Positions 36,228-45,907 of a DNA stretch of 64,000 nucleotides are shown one piece after another (the first letter of the stretch is position 1; each line of letters starts with the position of its first letter). This DNA comes from Sporosarcina globispora (lineage in GTDB: Bacteria; Bacillota; Bacilli; Bacillales; Cytobacillaceae). The translations under genes and the position numbers were made by a program. The DNA lies in contig NZ_LGUF01000007.1 of the NCBI RefSeq assembly GCF_001274725.1, positions 4,202,916 to 4,266,915 of the forward strand, read 5' to 3'. The notes under the pieces are model-generated. The model worked only from the letters and a program-made list of their open reading frames with translations, did no database searches and was not told the DNA's origin.

Positions 36228-37126
36228 ATTGTATTCCCCTTTCTCTTTTGCAAATCTTCCATAATCAATTGAGAAAGAACATTCGCGAGTATTTGCCCGG
36301 CTGTTTTCGGAGCAACGATTCCTGGCAGGCCTGGTGCAAGGAGAGCTTTCACTCCCCGTTTTTCAGCGTAGCGGAAATCTGTTCCTCCGGGCTTAGAAGC
36401 TAGGTCAATGATGAGCGTATGTGTCGGCATTTTCGAAATGACCGATGCTGTTACAACTAAATGAGGTGCTGTATTAATGCAAATATCAACATCTTTTACC
36501 GCATCCCCAATCTCTTTCAAATGGAATGGGGTAAGGCCCATTTCTGTTATCCGGGCGATATGTTCACTTTTTCTCGCCCCCACTTTCACTTTTGCACCCA
36601 GTGCATGAAACGTTCTTGCTACACTCATTCCGACTCTGCCTAGGCCAATTACGGCTATATTGGATCCATGAATAGTGAAATCAGTATGCTGGATTGCCAT
36701 CATAATGGTTCCTTCAACTGTTGGGATTGAATTGTAAATAGCTACATCATCCCGTTCAAATAATTGAACAAGACGGCGGTCTGCCGACTTTGTGACTCCC
36801 GTCAAATACGAATTGGTAATGCCGGAATAAACCGTGCAGTGTGCTGGAGTTTGCGAGAGAATCTCCTCTTCAAAAGTCACCTTTTCATTGGAGAATATCG
36901 TTTCGATCTGGCCCTCCAGACCCGTGCCGGGGACAGGCAGGATAATCGCGTCTATATTCGAAAAGTCCACTTCATCTATTTTTTCTTTAACCGCACCAGA
37001 GAACGCATGATCCAGCTGCTCAAAACCGATCAGCGAGAGCTTTGCATCAAGCTCAGTCAGTTTCCGGATGATTTCGAGCTGCCTTGCATCACCGCCGATA
37101 ACTGCTATTTGGGTTCCTGTCAGCAT
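36224..37126 (-). CDS. dpaA: Dipicolinate synthase subunit A
   Basis: The dehydrogenase-like subunit that oxidises dihydrodipicolinate-family intermediates to dipicolinic acid, the spore core chelator. It has a Rossmann motif, VIGLGRVGMSVART, in the second half, and the N-terminus begins MLTGTQIAVIGGDARQLE. The frame extends to 37183, but AGGTGAG lies upstream of the ATG at 37126, matching the 300-residue family. It overlaps dpaB. Expected sigma-K control could not be confirmed: no good mACm/CATAnnnTA pair was found. Confidence 0.95.
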   Translation of the reverse strand: MLTGTQIAVIGGDARQLEIIRKLTELDAKLSLIGFEQLDHAFSGAVKEKIDEVDFSNIDAIILPVPGTGLEGQIETIFSNEKVTFEEEILSQTPAHCTVYSGITNSYLTGVTKSADRRLVQLFERDDVAIYNSIPTVEGTIMMAIQHTDFTIHGSNIAVIGLGRVGMSVARTFHALGAKVKVGARKSEHIARITEMGLTPFHLKEIGDAVKDVDICINTAPHLVVTASVISKMPTHTLIIDLASKPGGTDFRYAEKRGVKALLAPGLPGIVAPKTAGQILANVLSQLIMEDLQKRKGNTI

Positions 37127-37219
37127 GCAACACTCACCTTCTTTTTTCTTTCTTTTTAAGAAAGCATTTATTTTTGAAGCCAATGACTACATGACTCCTG
37201 GCAAAAAAAATATCCTCGC

Positions 37220-37315
37220 GCCGGCAACGCCACTATACAATAGCTGCGGCACGAGACAGCAATTGCATAAGCCAGAATTATCTTTTAACGAAATGTGGCG
37301 TTATTATTGGCCGGC
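37220..37315. repeat. Interrupted inverted repeat in the dpaA leader
   Basis: GCCGGC-A-ACGCCAC (37220-37233) pairs with GTGGCGT (37295-37301) and GCCGGC (37310-37315), with an 8-base bulge and a ~61-base loop. It totals 13 paired GC-rich bases in an otherwise AT-rich gap. It may be a leader structure or a DNA-level element. Confidence 0.4.
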
Positions 37316-37470
37316 AATTCATCTAATAACCATATGGGAATTGTTGTATTGAACTACTTCAACATCTTATGTATGAATTGGGGAATAGGTGAGTTTTCCA
37401 CTTAAAAGAAAATGGGCCATCGAAGGAAGGGGATTTTTTGAAGATACAAAGGAAATTGCCGAAAAACAAA

Positions 37471-37488
37471 AAGGACCCATCGGCCCTT
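37471..37488 (-). terminator. Terminator after ymxH
   Basis: A 7-bp stem (AAGGGCC/GGTCCTT, one G-U) in the minus sense, flanked by A-rich and T-rich runs (TTTTTGTTTTT). Confidence 0.7.
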
Positions 37489-37497
37489 CTTTTAAAA

Positions 37498-37752
37498 CTA
37501 TTCCTGCTGATCTTCATTTTCCGGGATATCAATAATAATCATGTCATTTCCTATCTTTCTTATATGCTGCCATGAAACCCGAATTTCGTCACCTTGGCGC
37601 TTGAAGCCGAACCACTTCAATGAGGGAATGAGCAATGCCTGTATCTGTCCATTTTTTTCATTTATTTCAAGATCTGTCTGCCCAAGTACTCCCAGCCGTT
37701 CTGCACGCTTCACATCCACTATTTCTTTTCCGCTCAGCTCGCTTAATCTCAT
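37498..37752 (-). CDS. ymxH: PRC-barrel protein YmxH (YlmC family)
   Basis: An 84-residue PRC-barrel-type protein of the YlmC/YmxH sporulation family. It reads MRLSELSGKEIVDVKRAERLG at the start, then GQTDLEINEKNGQIQALL and a hydrophobic IIDIPENED end. PRC barrels often bind proteins or RNA; the function is not established. It lies between mlpA and dpaA in the order seen in B. subtilis. Confidence 0.85.
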   Translation of the reverse strand: MRLSELSGKEIVDVKRAERLGVLGQTDLEINEKNGQIQALLIPSLKWFGFKRQGDEIRVSWQHIRKIGNDMIIIDIPENEDQQE

Positions 37753-37825
37753 CTTCAGCCCTCCTATTGTTTATCTATATATTTTTATCGATCAGGAGAA
37801 GGTTTTAGAAGTACTGGACAAAAGA

Positions 37826-37853
37826 AAACAGCCTGCAGGTTTACAGGCTGTTT
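37826..37853 (-). terminator. Terminator after mlpA
   Basis: A perfect 10-bp stem (AAACAGCCTG/CAGGCTGTTT) with an 8-base loop, then TCTTTTG on the minus strand. Confidence 0.85.
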
Positions 37854-37893
37854 CTAACATGGTGATTTCCGGCTTAGCAGCCGGATTTCAGCA

Positions 37894-39129
37894 TCATAGA
37901 TTTTTCGGAAGCTCTCCATCCGGGCTGATTAAAGCCACAGAGTAATTATCTTTGAAAATGGTATTTGCCATATCATTCACGCCCTGCATGGAAACTGCAT
38001 CAATTTCCTCGACAATTTCATCCATTGAACGATGGCGGCCCAAAAGCAGCTCGTTTTTGCCATTGCGGCTCATTCTGCTGTTTGTACTTTCAAGGCTTAG
38101 CATTAAGCTTCCCTTCAGCTGTTCCTTGCTGTTATTAAGCTCTTTGTCGGTAATTCCCTCTTTTTTAAGAGTGGCAAGGGTTTCTTGAATAGTATCAAAC
38201 AGCACATCCAGCTGTTTAGCGCCTGTTCCGCCGTAAAGCGTCACTATTCCGCTATCCTGAAAGGCAGAATGATAGGAGAATACCGAATAAGCCAATCCTT
38301 TTTGTTCCCTGACATCCTGGAACAAGCGGCTGCTCATGCTTCCTCCCAAAATATTATTTAAAACAATAAGATTGTAAATATCATCGTGCCCTACCTGCAG
38401 CCCTTCGAACCCAATGCAAAGATGGGCCTGCTCGGTATCTTTTTTACGGGCAAGATGGTTTGAGTGAAATTCAGGCTTCTGCTCAGTGCGTTCTCTCTTT
38501 CCGCCTTCATAGGAACCAAAGTATTTTTCAACTTCCTTGATGAAGGACTCATCGATATTTCCGGCAATTGAAATAACAACATTCTCTGGTGTGTATGCTT
38601 CATGCATATACTGCTTCAATGTTTCACCATTGAACGCAGCAAGCGTCCCTTCAGTGCCAAGTATTGGATAGCCAAGAGAGTGATTCTCATAAATTGCTTT
38701 ACTTAATAGATCATGGACGATATCATCAGGTGTGTCTTCATACATTTTGATTTCTTCGTAAACAACATTTTTTTCTTTGTTCAGTTCCTCATCCACAAAC
38801 GTGGAGTTAAAAAACATATCAGAAAGCACTTCAAGCGCAAAATCAGAATGGGTATCCAGTACTTTTGCATAATAACATGTATATTCTTTTGAAGTGAAGG
38901 CGTTCACCTGGCCGCCTATGCTATCAAAGCTCTCGGCAATTTCCCGGGCTGACCTTGTTTTGGTTCCTTTGAAAAACATGTGCTCGAGAAAATGAGAGAT
39001 TCCATTATTTTCAGGAATTTCATTTCGTGACCCTGTTCCGATCCACACTCCGATCGCAACAGAACGGACGGTTGGAATATTTTCTAGTACGACTCGTACT
39101 CCGTTTTGGCATGTATATTTCTTGATCAA
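37894..39129 (-). CDS. mlpA: M16-family zinc protease MlpA (YmxG)
   Basis: An insulinase-type metallopeptidase. The zinc motif HFLEHMFFKG is within the first 70 residues, and YEEIKMYEDTPDD holds the third metal ligand. The frame is open to 39171, but AGGAGG sits seven bases before TTG 39129 (LIKKYTCQNG), giving 411 residues. It has been linked to control of protease expression in B. subtilis. It shares its fold with YmfH/YmfF at 17-20 kb but is a single-chain form. Confidence 0.94.
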   Translation of the reverse strand: MIKKYTCQNGVRVVLENIPTVRSVAIGVWIGTGSRNEIPENNGISHFLEHMFFKGTKTRSAREIAESFDSIGGQVNAFTSKEYTCYYAKVLDTHSDFALEVLSDMFFNSTFVDEELNKEKNVVYEEIKMYEDTPDDIVHDLLSKAIYENHSLGYPILGTEGTLAAFNGETLKQYMHEAYTPENVVISIAGNIDESFIKEVEKYFGSYEGGKRERTEQKPEFHSNHLARKKDTEQAHLCIGFEGLQVGHDDIYNLIVLNNILGGSMSSRLFQDVREQKGLAYSVFSYHSAFQDSGIVTLYGGTGAKQLDVLFDTIQETLATLKKEGITDKELNNSKEQLKGSLMLSLESTNSRMSRNGKNELLLGRHRSMDEIVEEIDAVSMQGVNDMANTIFKDNYSVALISPDGELPKNL

Positions 39130-39170
39130 GTAAATTCCTCCTGTTCTGATACCCAAAAACAACGCTTCCA

Positions 39171-40187
39171 TTAGTTTATATTACTGCTGTTATTTTTTCC
39201 AAAACCCTGATTATTATTTTCACGATTCTGGACTCTCTTCTCGCTTAACAATTCGGAGACTGTTCCAATCTCCAGGTCCTTCTGCTTAATCCCAGTAATG
39301 AGTCTATCCAGTGATTTTTCAGTGGAATCTGTAGGGTGCATCAGAATAAGTGCCCCATTGTGGACCTTTGATAAAACCCGATTAAGCAGCACATCCGGTG
39401 ATGGCTTTTTCCAATCCACTGTATCAACCGTCCACATGACAGTACCTAGGTTCTTCTCTGCAGCAATCTTGACTGTTTCATCTCTATAGCTGCCGCTTGG
39501 AGGAGCAAACCATGTAATCGGCTTACTTGTCTTTTCGTCCATTGTTGCTTCAATTACATCATTTGTCTTCTGTATTTCTTCCCTTGTCTTAGCCGAAGAA
39601 ATCACTTTCATATCCGGATGAGTGTAGGAATGGTTGCCAACTTCATGTCCTGCATCCATAATCATTCTGGCGAGTTCCGGATTATTCTTTACCCATCTTC
39701 CTTCAAGGAAAAAACTTGCAGACACATTATGTTTCTTTAAAGTGGCCAGCATACCGGACAAATATTCATTTCCCCATGCCACATTAATAATGAGGCTGAC
39801 CATCGGTTTATCCGGATGGCCTTTATAAACAGGTGACGGAGGAAGGTCCTTTAACTTTACCCCCGGTTCAATTTGTTTAAATACAAGCTTTTCCTCATTG
39901 AATTTTTTCTCTGATTTCATTTTTTTATAAGATGCTTCAACATCTACTTCAATTCCGTTAAGCCCGGGAATGGCTTTCCATACAGGGTCTATTTTTGCAT
40001 CCTGTGCAGGAATGCTGTATTCCTCTTTTATTGCAGTAATCTCTTCATAAAGGGAATCCTTGGGCTTTGAAACAGTTACTGCATCTGTCTCCTGTTTAAG
40101 ACCCGATACGTACTGATCAGTAAAAGGATTATTGATAAAAGCCAGTGCCATTACAAACATGATAACAATATGGATAAACTTTCTCAT
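39171..40187 (-). CDS. ylxY: Polysaccharide-deacetylase-like sporulation protein YlxY
   Basis: A membrane-anchored NodB-fold protein of 338 residues. The start is the ATG at 40187, with AAGGAGG inside the longer frame from 40205. A signal or anchor helix covers about residues 2-22. The second NodB metal motif is present (GHEVGNHSYTHPD), but the first motif, normally TFDDGP-like, is INVAWGNEY, so the catalytic Asp is absent. Activity is doubtful. It is followed without a gap by mlpA's coding region. Confidence 0.9.
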   Translation of the reverse strand: MRKFIHIVIMFVMALAFINNPFTDQYVSGLKQETDAVTVSKPKDSLYEEITAIKEEYSIPAQDAKIDPVWKAIPGLNGIEVDVEASYKKMKSEKKFNEEKLVFKQIEPGVKLKDLPPSPVYKGHPDKPMVSLIINVAWGNEYLSGMLATLKKHNVSASFFLEGRWVKNNPELARMIMDAGHEVGNHSYTHPDMKVISSAKTREEIQKTNDVIEATMDEKTSKPITWFAPPSGSYRDETVKIAAEKNLGTVMWTVDTVDWKKPSPDVLLNRVLSKVHNGALILMHPTDSTEKSLDRLITGIKQKDLEIGTVSELLSEKRVQNRENNNQGFGKNNSSNIN

Positions 40188-40299
40188 TCTTCCTGCCTCC
40201 TTCAATTCATAGTATGATTCGAAGGGACAAGGTAGAACGGAAGCGAATTACAAAGGTATGTAGTATAGGGCAAAGCCCATGGATATTCGGAATATGAAA

Positions 40300-40321
40300 A
40301 AGCCAGGGGTTCCCCTGGCTT
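40300..40321 (-). terminator. Terminator after pnp
   Basis: A perfect 10-bp stem (AAGCCAGGGG/CCCCTGGCTT) with a 2-base apex, then TTTC on the minus strand. Confidence 0.88.
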
Positions 40322-40370
40322 CTAGGAAATATTGCCCGCAAAATGCTTCTCTTATAAATAGAGGTTAGTA

Positions 40371-42491
40371 TTATTGCTGTGCTTTTTCCTTTTGCTCACG
40401 CTGTTCACGCAATACGGCTTTGCGGGAAAGGTTTACGCGGCCTTGCTTATCGATTTCAGTTACTTTTACTAAAAGCTCATCTCCAATGGATACAACATCT
40501 TCAACTTTTCCTACACGCTCTTCAGCAAGTTCAGAAATGTGAACCAATCCATCTTTGCCTGAGAAGATTTCAACAAACGCACCAAACTTTTCAATTCGCT
40601 TTACTTTACCAAGGTACATTTGCCCAACTTCTACTTCACGTACGATATCTTCAATGATTTTCTTCGCTTTTTGGTTCATCTCTTCATCGACAGATGAGAT
40701 GAATACTGTTCCATCTTGTTCGATATCAATCTTAACGCCTGTTTCTTCAATGATCTTATTGATTTGCTTACCGCTTGGTCCAATAACATCACGGATTTTA
40801 TCAGGGTTGATAGTCATCATGAGAATCTTAGGTGCATATTCAGACAGCTCTTTTCTTGGCTGATCAATAGTGCTCAGCATAGAATCAAGAATCTGCATGC
40901 GGCCTTTTTTCGCCTGCTGGAGTGCTTCCTCAAGGATCTCACGGGATAATCCTTCAATTTTGATATCCATTTGAAGGGCAGTTACACCTTTTGAAGTGCC
41001 AGCCACTTTAAAGTCCATGTCGCCTAGGTGGTCCTCCATACCCTGAATGTCCGTCAGGATGGAATAATGCTCACCTGACTTAATAAGTCCCATAGCTATG
41101 CCGGCAACTGGCGCTTTAATAGGCACACCTGCATCCATCATAGCCAATGTGCTTGCACAAATACTTGCCTGTGATGTTGAACCATTGGATTCCAATACCT
41201 CAGATACAAGACGGATTGTATAAGGGAAATCCTTTTCGGATGGAATAATAGGCTCCAATGCACGTTCACCAAGAGCTCCATGTCCAATTTCACGACGGCC
41301 CGGCCCTCTGATTGGCCCAGTCTCGCCTACACTGAAGTTAGGGAAGTTGTAGTGATGCATGAATCTCTTTTCTTCTTCAATCCCTAAACCATCAAGGATC
41401 TGAACATCTCCAAGAGCCCCTAAAGTACAAATGCTCAGGGCCTGAGTTTGTCCTCTTGTGAATAAACCTGAACCATGGGTGCGCGGAAGCAGGCCTACCT
41501 CTGATGATAGCGGACGGATAACATCCAATCCGCGTCCATCCGGACGCACTTTATCTTCTGTAATTAAACGGCGCACTTCAGCTTTAACAATTTTATCAAG
41601 GATCTGCCTGATTTGCTTCAGTTTGTCTTCGTCAGCTTCTTCACCTTCATATTTAGCTGTGATTTCTACTTTAACTGCTTTAATGGCAGCTTCACGGGCA
41701 TGCTTCTCCTGCACCTGGATTGCTTCAATCATACCTTTCTCACAGATGCCGCGCACTTCAGCCTCAAGGTCCTGGTCAACCTGGTATAAAACAACTTCCA
41801 TTTTCTCTTTGCCGATTTCAGATGCAATTTCTTCCTGGAAAGCAATAAGGCGTTTGATTTCCTCATGGCCAAACATAATCGCTTCAAGCATTGTTTCTTC
41901 AGGCACTTCATCCGCACCTGCTTCAACCATATTTATCGCATCTTTTGTACCGGCTACGACAAGACTGATGTCGCTCTTTTCAGCTTGTTCCACAGATGGA
42001 TTAATGATGAATTCCCCTTCGATGCGGCCTACGCTAACCCCGGCAATTGGCCCGCCAAATGGAATGTCGGACACGCAAAGGGCTAATGATGAGCCAAACA
42101 TTGCAGCCATTTCAGATGAGCAGTTTTGATCTACACTCATCACCATGCTTACAACCTGTACATCATTTCTGAAACCGTCAGCGAATAATGGCCGGATTGG
42201 CCTGTCAATCAAACGGCTGGCCAAGATCGCTTTTTCGCTTGGACGGCCCTCTCTCTTAATAAAACCTCCCGGAATCTTACCTACAGCATATAAACGCTCT
42301 TCATAGTTAACTGTCAGCGGAAAGAAATCAAGATTTTTCGGTTCTTTTGATGCTGTAGCAGTGCTCAAGACTACAGTATCGCCATAGCGCACTAAAACGG
42401 CACCGTTAGCCTGTTTAGCCAGCTGGCCAACCTCAACGGTCAATTTGCGCCCAGCCCAATCAATGCTGTAGACATGTTTATCTTGTCCCAT
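40371..42491 (-). CDS. pnp: Polynucleotide phosphorylase
   Basis: A 3'-5' phosphorolytic exoribonuclease. Two RNase PH domains flank a helical linker (the second has [15 protein letters not shown]), followed by KH ([16 protein letters not shown]) and S1 ([17 protein letters not shown]) domains. The frame is open to 42515, but AGAGGGG sits upstream of the ATG at 42491, giving 706 residues and the known MGQDKH start. It follows rpsO, as in most bacteria, but has its own promoter candidate. The ~200-base leader may fold for autoregulation, as in other bacteria. Confidence 0.97.
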   Translation of the reverse strand: MGQDKHVYSIDWAGRKLTVEVGQLAKQANGAVLVRYGDTVVLSTATASKEPKNLDFFPLTVNYEERLYAVGKIPGGFIKREGRPSEKAILASRLIDRPIRPLFADGFRNDVQVVSMVMSVDQNCSSEMAAMFGSSLALCVSDIPFGGPIAGVSVGRIEGEFIINPSVEQAEKSDISLVVAGTKDAINMVEAGADEVPEETMLEAIMFGHEEIKRLIAFQEEIASEIGKEKMEVVLYQVDQDLEAEVRGICEKGMIEAIQVQEKHAREAAIKAVKVEITAKYEGEEADEDKLKQIRQILDKIVKAEVRRLITEDKVRPDGRGLDVIRPLSSEVGLLPRTHGSGLFTRGQTQALSICTLGALGDVQILDGLGIEEEKRFMHHYNFPNFSVGETGPIRGPGRREIGHGALGERALEPIIPSEKDFPYTIRLVSEVLESNGSTSQASICASTLAMMDAGVPIKAPVAGIAMGLIKSGEHYSILTDIQGMEDHLGDMDFKVAGTSKGVTALQMDIKIEGLSREILEEALQQAKKGRMQILDSMLSTIDQPRKELSEYAPKILMMTINPDKIRDVIGPSGKQINKIIEETGVKIDIEQDGTVFISSVDEEMNQKAKKIIEDIVREVEVGQMYLGKVKRIEKFGAFVEIFSGKDGLVHISELAEERVGKVEDVVSIGDELLVKVTEIDKQGRVNLSRKAVLREQREQKEKAQQ

Positions 42492-42701
42492 AAATGTACC
42501 CCTCTCTGCATTCACTTAAGAACAGGCGTCTAGTCTGCCTGGTCCATTCAATTGTTATTTATCCTGCATAAGCTGCAGATAATTCTGACATGGCTGCAAA
42601 AGAAGCGAAGCATACTCAGTACAGCGCTTTGCATTGCCAGCAGTCCAGTTTTTATATAAAAGCATGAAATGCTCTTTAATCATAATTAAATTAGGCATCT
42701 A

Positions 42702-42730
42702 ATAGTATGCACAAAATTCCCGTTTGCTAA
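42702..42730 (-). promoter_or_regulatory. Sigma-A promoter of pnp
   Basis: The minus strand reads -35 TTAGCA (42730-42725), a 17-base spacer and -10 TACTAT (42707-42702), about 200 bases upstream of the pnp ATG. Confidence 0.55.
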
Positions 42731-42811
42731 AATAAGAACAATATATGTATGTACAAACTTGCAAAAAGCTCATGATCTGGAACAAAATTCAACTTTTTAA
42801 AGCTAATAAAA

Positions 42812-42832
42812 AAGCGGGAAAAAATCCCGCTT
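42812..42832 (-). terminator. Terminator after rpsO
   Basis: An 8-bp stem (AAGCGGGA/TCCCGCTT) with an A-rich loop, then TTTTTATT on the minus strand. Confidence 0.9.
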
Positions 42833-42839
42833 CTGTTGA

Positions 42840-43121
<282 letters not shown>

Positions 43122-43147
43122 CTAAAATTTCAATCCCCTGTTACTGA

Positions 43148-43171
43148 GCAAGCGTCGGTGACTCGACTTGC
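43148..43171 (-). promoter_or_regulatory. Hairpin in rpsO leader, candidate S15 autoregulatory site
   Basis: The minus strand forms GCAAG-TCG-AGTCAC-CGA-CG-CTTGC: a bulged 8-bp stem with a 6-base loop, about 40 bases upstream of the rpsO ATG and within the predicted leader. Bacillaceae S15 proteins are known to bind leader junctions of this kind. Confidence 0.45.
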
Positions 43172-43200
43172 CAAGCAAAGGTTCATTTGGTACGTTACTT

Positions 43201-43229
43201 AGAATACAACTTTTTATGACAAAAAGCAA
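43201..43229 (-). promoter_or_regulatory. Sigma-A promoter of rpsO
   Basis: The minus strand shows -35 TTGCTT (43229-43224), a 17-base spacer and -10 TATTCT (43206-43201), immediately after the ribC stop. Confidence 0.55.
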
Positions 43230-43231
43230 GG

Positions 43232-44182
43232 CTAAACCCTGTTTTTCTTAAAATATTGCTCTGTCTGCTGTTTATCCTTTTCAATTTGCGGGACTAATTC
43301 CTGAACACCTGCAAATTTCTTTTCACTTCTAAGGTGTTTATGCCATTCAACCGAAACCTTCTTGCCATAAATATCTGAAGTGAAATCGAATATATGGACT
43401 TCAACAGATGGCCTGTCCCCTTTTTCCTTATTAAAAGTAGGTTTATAGCCAACATTGCATACACCTTCAAACCAGCTGCCATCCACTAAGAATTTTACAG
43501 CATACACACCGGACGGCGGGATGATATAGTCATCAGAAATATTTACATTCGCTGTAGGAAAGCCGATTGTACGGCCTCTTTTATCGCCATGGACAACCAC
43601 TCCCGAAGTCTTATAATATCTTCCTAAAAGACCGGGGAGCTCATCTGTTTTCCCTTCACGGATGTATTTCCTGATTAGCGTAGAGCTGATTTTTTCGTCT
43701 TCTTTTGCAAGTTTTTCAACGACCGAATAATCAAATTGATCCCTTGAATGGAACAAAAGCGTTTCCATTGTGCCGCGTCCCATCCGTCCGTAGGAATAAT
43801 CAAAGCCTGCAACAACATGTTTTGCATTAAGGCCAATGAGATACTGATCAACAAATTCCTGCGGTAAGAGATTTGCAAATTCCCTTGTAAAATTGATAAC
43901 GAATAAATAATCTATGTCCAGATCAGCCATAATGGCGATCTTATCCTCAAGAGGCGTAATATACTCCACATGCTGAACGCTTTTCCCCAAAACAACAGAG
44001 GGATGCAGGTTGAATGTCATGACTGCGCTTTTTAATCCTTTTTGTTCAGCTATTGATTTTGCTTCATGGATGACTTTCTGATGGCCAAGATGAACTCCAT
44101 CAAAATATCCTAGTGCTATTGCCATCTCAGGCATGTCGTTTCTATCCATTCTATGGGGATGATGTATATAAATGACTTCCAT
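43232..44182 (-). CDS. ribC: Bifunctional riboflavin kinase/FAD synthetase
   Basis: It makes FMN and FAD from riboflavin. The N-terminal nucleotidyltransferase domain has LGYFDGVHLGHQK, then SSTLIRK; the C-terminal flavokinase domain has GRTIGFPTANV and VHIFDFTSDIYG. At 316 residues it is normal length. It sits between truB and rpsO, as in B. subtilis. Confidence 0.96.
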   Translation of the reverse strand: MEVIYIHHPHRMDRNDMPEMAIALGYFDGVHLGHQKVIHEAKSIAEQKGLKSAVMTFNLHPSVVLGKSVQHVEYITPLEDKIAIMADLDIDYLFVINFTREFANLLPQEFVDQYLIGLNAKHVVAGFDYSYGRMGRGTMETLLFHSRDQFDYSVVEKLAKEDEKISSTLIRKYIREGKTDELPGLLGRYYKTSGVVVHGDKRGRTIGFPTANVNISDDYIIPPSGVYAVKFLVDGSWFEGVCNVGYKPTFNKEKGDRPSVEVHIFDFTSDIYGKKVSVEWHKHLRSEKKFAGVQELVPQIEKDKQQTEQYFKKNRV

Positions 44183-44247
44183 ACTATTGATTCACCTTTT
44201 TCTACAGAGCCTGGACCTATAAAAATGCACAGCTTTCGAACGAGTGC

Positions 44248-45165
44248 CTATTGATCATTCCTTAACACCTTTACCGGCTTCATTACCCCTGGTTTGCGCG
44301 GGTGATGCTCATAGATGGCCAGAACGAAGCCTTCCTTTGTTTCCACTGCGATTGGGCCATTGGTGTCAAGCAAATGATCAGGGATAGTTAATACAGCCCC
44401 ATTTTTTACTTTCTCTGCTACTTTATCACTTATTTGAAATTTCGGCAAATGAGAAAGCGCGGCTTCCATAGGGCGAAGAACCTCGGTCATTGTTCCCTTC
44501 TCTACCCTGTCTTCTATCTCTTCAAAAGTAAAGCAATCTTCAAGTGTCAGTGAGGCAGACTGGATTCTTATCAGCTCAGACATATGGGCAGGGTAACCAA
44601 GCTCGATCCCAATCATAACAGCAAGCGTACGGATATAGGTACCTTTGCTGCAGGCAACACGGAAACGGAAGGTAAGATTCTCACCCTCAAACACTTCCCT
44701 GTCATCGAGCAGCTCGATTGAGTAAATAGTGACTTTCCTTGTTGGACGTTCCACCTCTATACCCTGTCTTGCATATTCATAGAGGCGTTTCCCATTCACT
44801 TTTACAGCTGAATACATTGGAGGGGTCTGTGTGATTTCGCCTGTCAGGCTTTGCAGCACTTCCTCTATTTGTTTCCTGGAAATAGGAGCTGCAACGTCCT
44901 GTCTTTCGACCACTTCTCCTGATGCATCTTCTGTAGTTGTAGAAAAACCCAGGGTAACTTCCCCCTCATAAGACTTTCCTGCATCTGTTATGTATTCAGC
45001 CACCTTTGTAGCCCTGCCGAGGCAGATTGGGAGAACCCCGGTAACGTCAGGATCGAGTGTACCGGTATGGCCGATTTTTTTCATCCGCAAAATCTTCCGG
45101 AGCCTGAAGACACAATCATGGGATGTCATTCCTTTAGGTTTAAAAAGCGGCAAAATTCCTTCCAT
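44248..45165 (-). CDS. truB: tRNA pseudouridine-55 synthase
   Basis: It modifies U55 of all elongator tRNAs. It has 305 residues. The catalytic Asp lies in HTGTLDPDVTGVLP, with YEGEVTLG and SKGTYIRTLA following, and a PUA-like C-terminus. The rbfA terminator (45199-45225) precedes it, so some expression may depend on read-through from the nusA operon. Confidence 0.97.
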   Translation of the reverse strand: MEGILPLFKPKGMTSHDCVFRLRKILRMKKIGHTGTLDPDVTGVLPICLGRATKVAEYITDAGKSYEGEVTLGFSTTTEDASGEVVERQDVAAPISRKQIEEVLQSLTGEITQTPPMYSAVKVNGKRLYEYARQGIEVERPTRKVTIYSIELLDDREVFEGENLTFRFRVACSKGTYIRTLAVMIGIELGYPAHMSELIRIQSASLTLEDCFTFEEIEDRVEKGTMTEVLRPMEAALSHLPKFQISDKVAEKVKNGAVLTIPDHLLDTNGPIAVETKEGFVLAIYEHHPRKPGVMKPVKVLRNDQ

Positions 45166-45198
45166 AACATGTTCACCTTCTTATTGTGTTTAGAAAAA

Positions 45199-45225
45199 AA
45201 TGGATAGACAAAATGTCTATCCATT
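45199..45225 (-). terminator. Terminator or attenuator between rbfA and truB
   Basis: A perfect 12-bp stem (AATGGATAGACA and complement), a 3-base loop and then TTTTTTTC on the minus strand. Confidence 0.9.
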
Positions 45226-45228
45226 CCA

Positions 45229-45609
45229 TTATTCTTCTTTTTTGGAGCGTTCTTCATCTTTGGAGCGGCCTTCGTCCTGAATCTGATGAAGCAATGACTC
45301 AATGCGGTTTCCGTAGTCGATTGATTCATCGAATTCGAATAGAATTTCCGGTGTTTTTCTCAGCCGGATTCGCTGGCCAATTTCAGATCGGATAAAGCCT
45401 TTAGCTTTAGCCAGCCCGCGAAGCGTATTTTCCCTCTGCTCCTCATCACCCAGAACTGAGATAAATACGGTTGCCTGCTGGAGATCCCCGGTAACTTGAA
45501 CATCGGTGACTGTTACAAATCCAACCCGCGGGTCCTTTATTTTCCGGCCGATGATTTCGCCCAGTTCTTTCTTCATTTGTTCTCCAACTCGATTTGCTCT
45601 AAGGCTCAT
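45229..45609 (-). CDS. rbfA: Ribosome-binding factor A
   Basis: A KH-type 30S maturation factor of 126 residues, acting on the 16S 5' end. It has [20 protein letters not shown] at the N-terminus and a [12 protein letters not shown] core. The C-terminal tail is strongly charged. It follows ylxP in the nusA-infB operon. Confidence 0.95.
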   Translation of the reverse strand: MSLRANRVGEQMKKELGEIIGRKIKDPRVGFVTVTDVQVTGDLQQATVFISVLGDEEQRENTLRGLAKAKGFIRSEIGQRIRLRKTPEILFEFDESIDYGNRIESLLHQIQDEGRSKDEERSKKEE

Positions 45610-45625
45610 TCTATATCACCTCTTC

Positions 45626-45907
45626 TTAAAGCCACTCTAAATCTGTGATTGTCCGTTCAATTTCAGGGAACGAATCAATCATCTTCAGGGCATTTTGCAA
45701 TTCATGCTCCGTTGAAACCTGGGAGGACGAAACGGCTACAATGGCAATTTTTGTCCGCTGCCACAGATCCTGATAGTCCACCTCAGATACAGATACATTG
45801 TACTTTTGCTTCAGCCGGGTTAGTATTCGCTGCAAAACAGCCCGTTTTTCTTTCAAAGAATGTGTGTCGTAAATGATACATTCACAGGCAGCAAGCCCAA
45901 TTATCAT
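45626..45907 (-). CDS. ylxP: YlxP, DUF503 protein
   Basis: A 93-residue ferredoxin-fold DUF503 protein, linked in B. subtilis to ribosome maturation. It opens with GLAACECIIYDTHSLKEKR. The ATG overlaps the infB stop as TAATG. Function uncertain beyond operon context. Confidence 0.9.
   Translation of the reverse strand: MIIGLAACECIIYDTHSLKEKRAVLQRILTRLKQKYNVSVSEVDYQDLWQRTKIAIVAVSSSQVSTEHELQNALKMIDSFPEIERTITDLEWL

Larger units (their letters stand above)
37127..37497. other. 371-base intergenic region dpaA-ymxH
   Basis: No gene is supported. It holds the dpaA leader with a long interrupted inverted repeat (37220-37315), AT-rich sequence and the ymxH terminator (37471-37488). The sporulation promoter of dpaAB should lie here but is not obvious. 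Confidence 0.7.
42492..42839. other. 348-base intergenic region pnp-rpsO
   Basis: No gene is supported. It holds the long pnp leader with a CTGCA...TGCAG hairpin (about 42562-42577) and a larger imperfect stem near 42608-42640, the pnp promoter (42702-42730), and the rpsO terminator (42812-42832). Confidence 0.75.

Noticed and set aside
41458-42129. 223-codon plus-strand frame over pnp
   Set aside because: Antisense shadow of the pnp catalytic region; Ser/Arg/Pro-rich, no start signals and no family resemblance.
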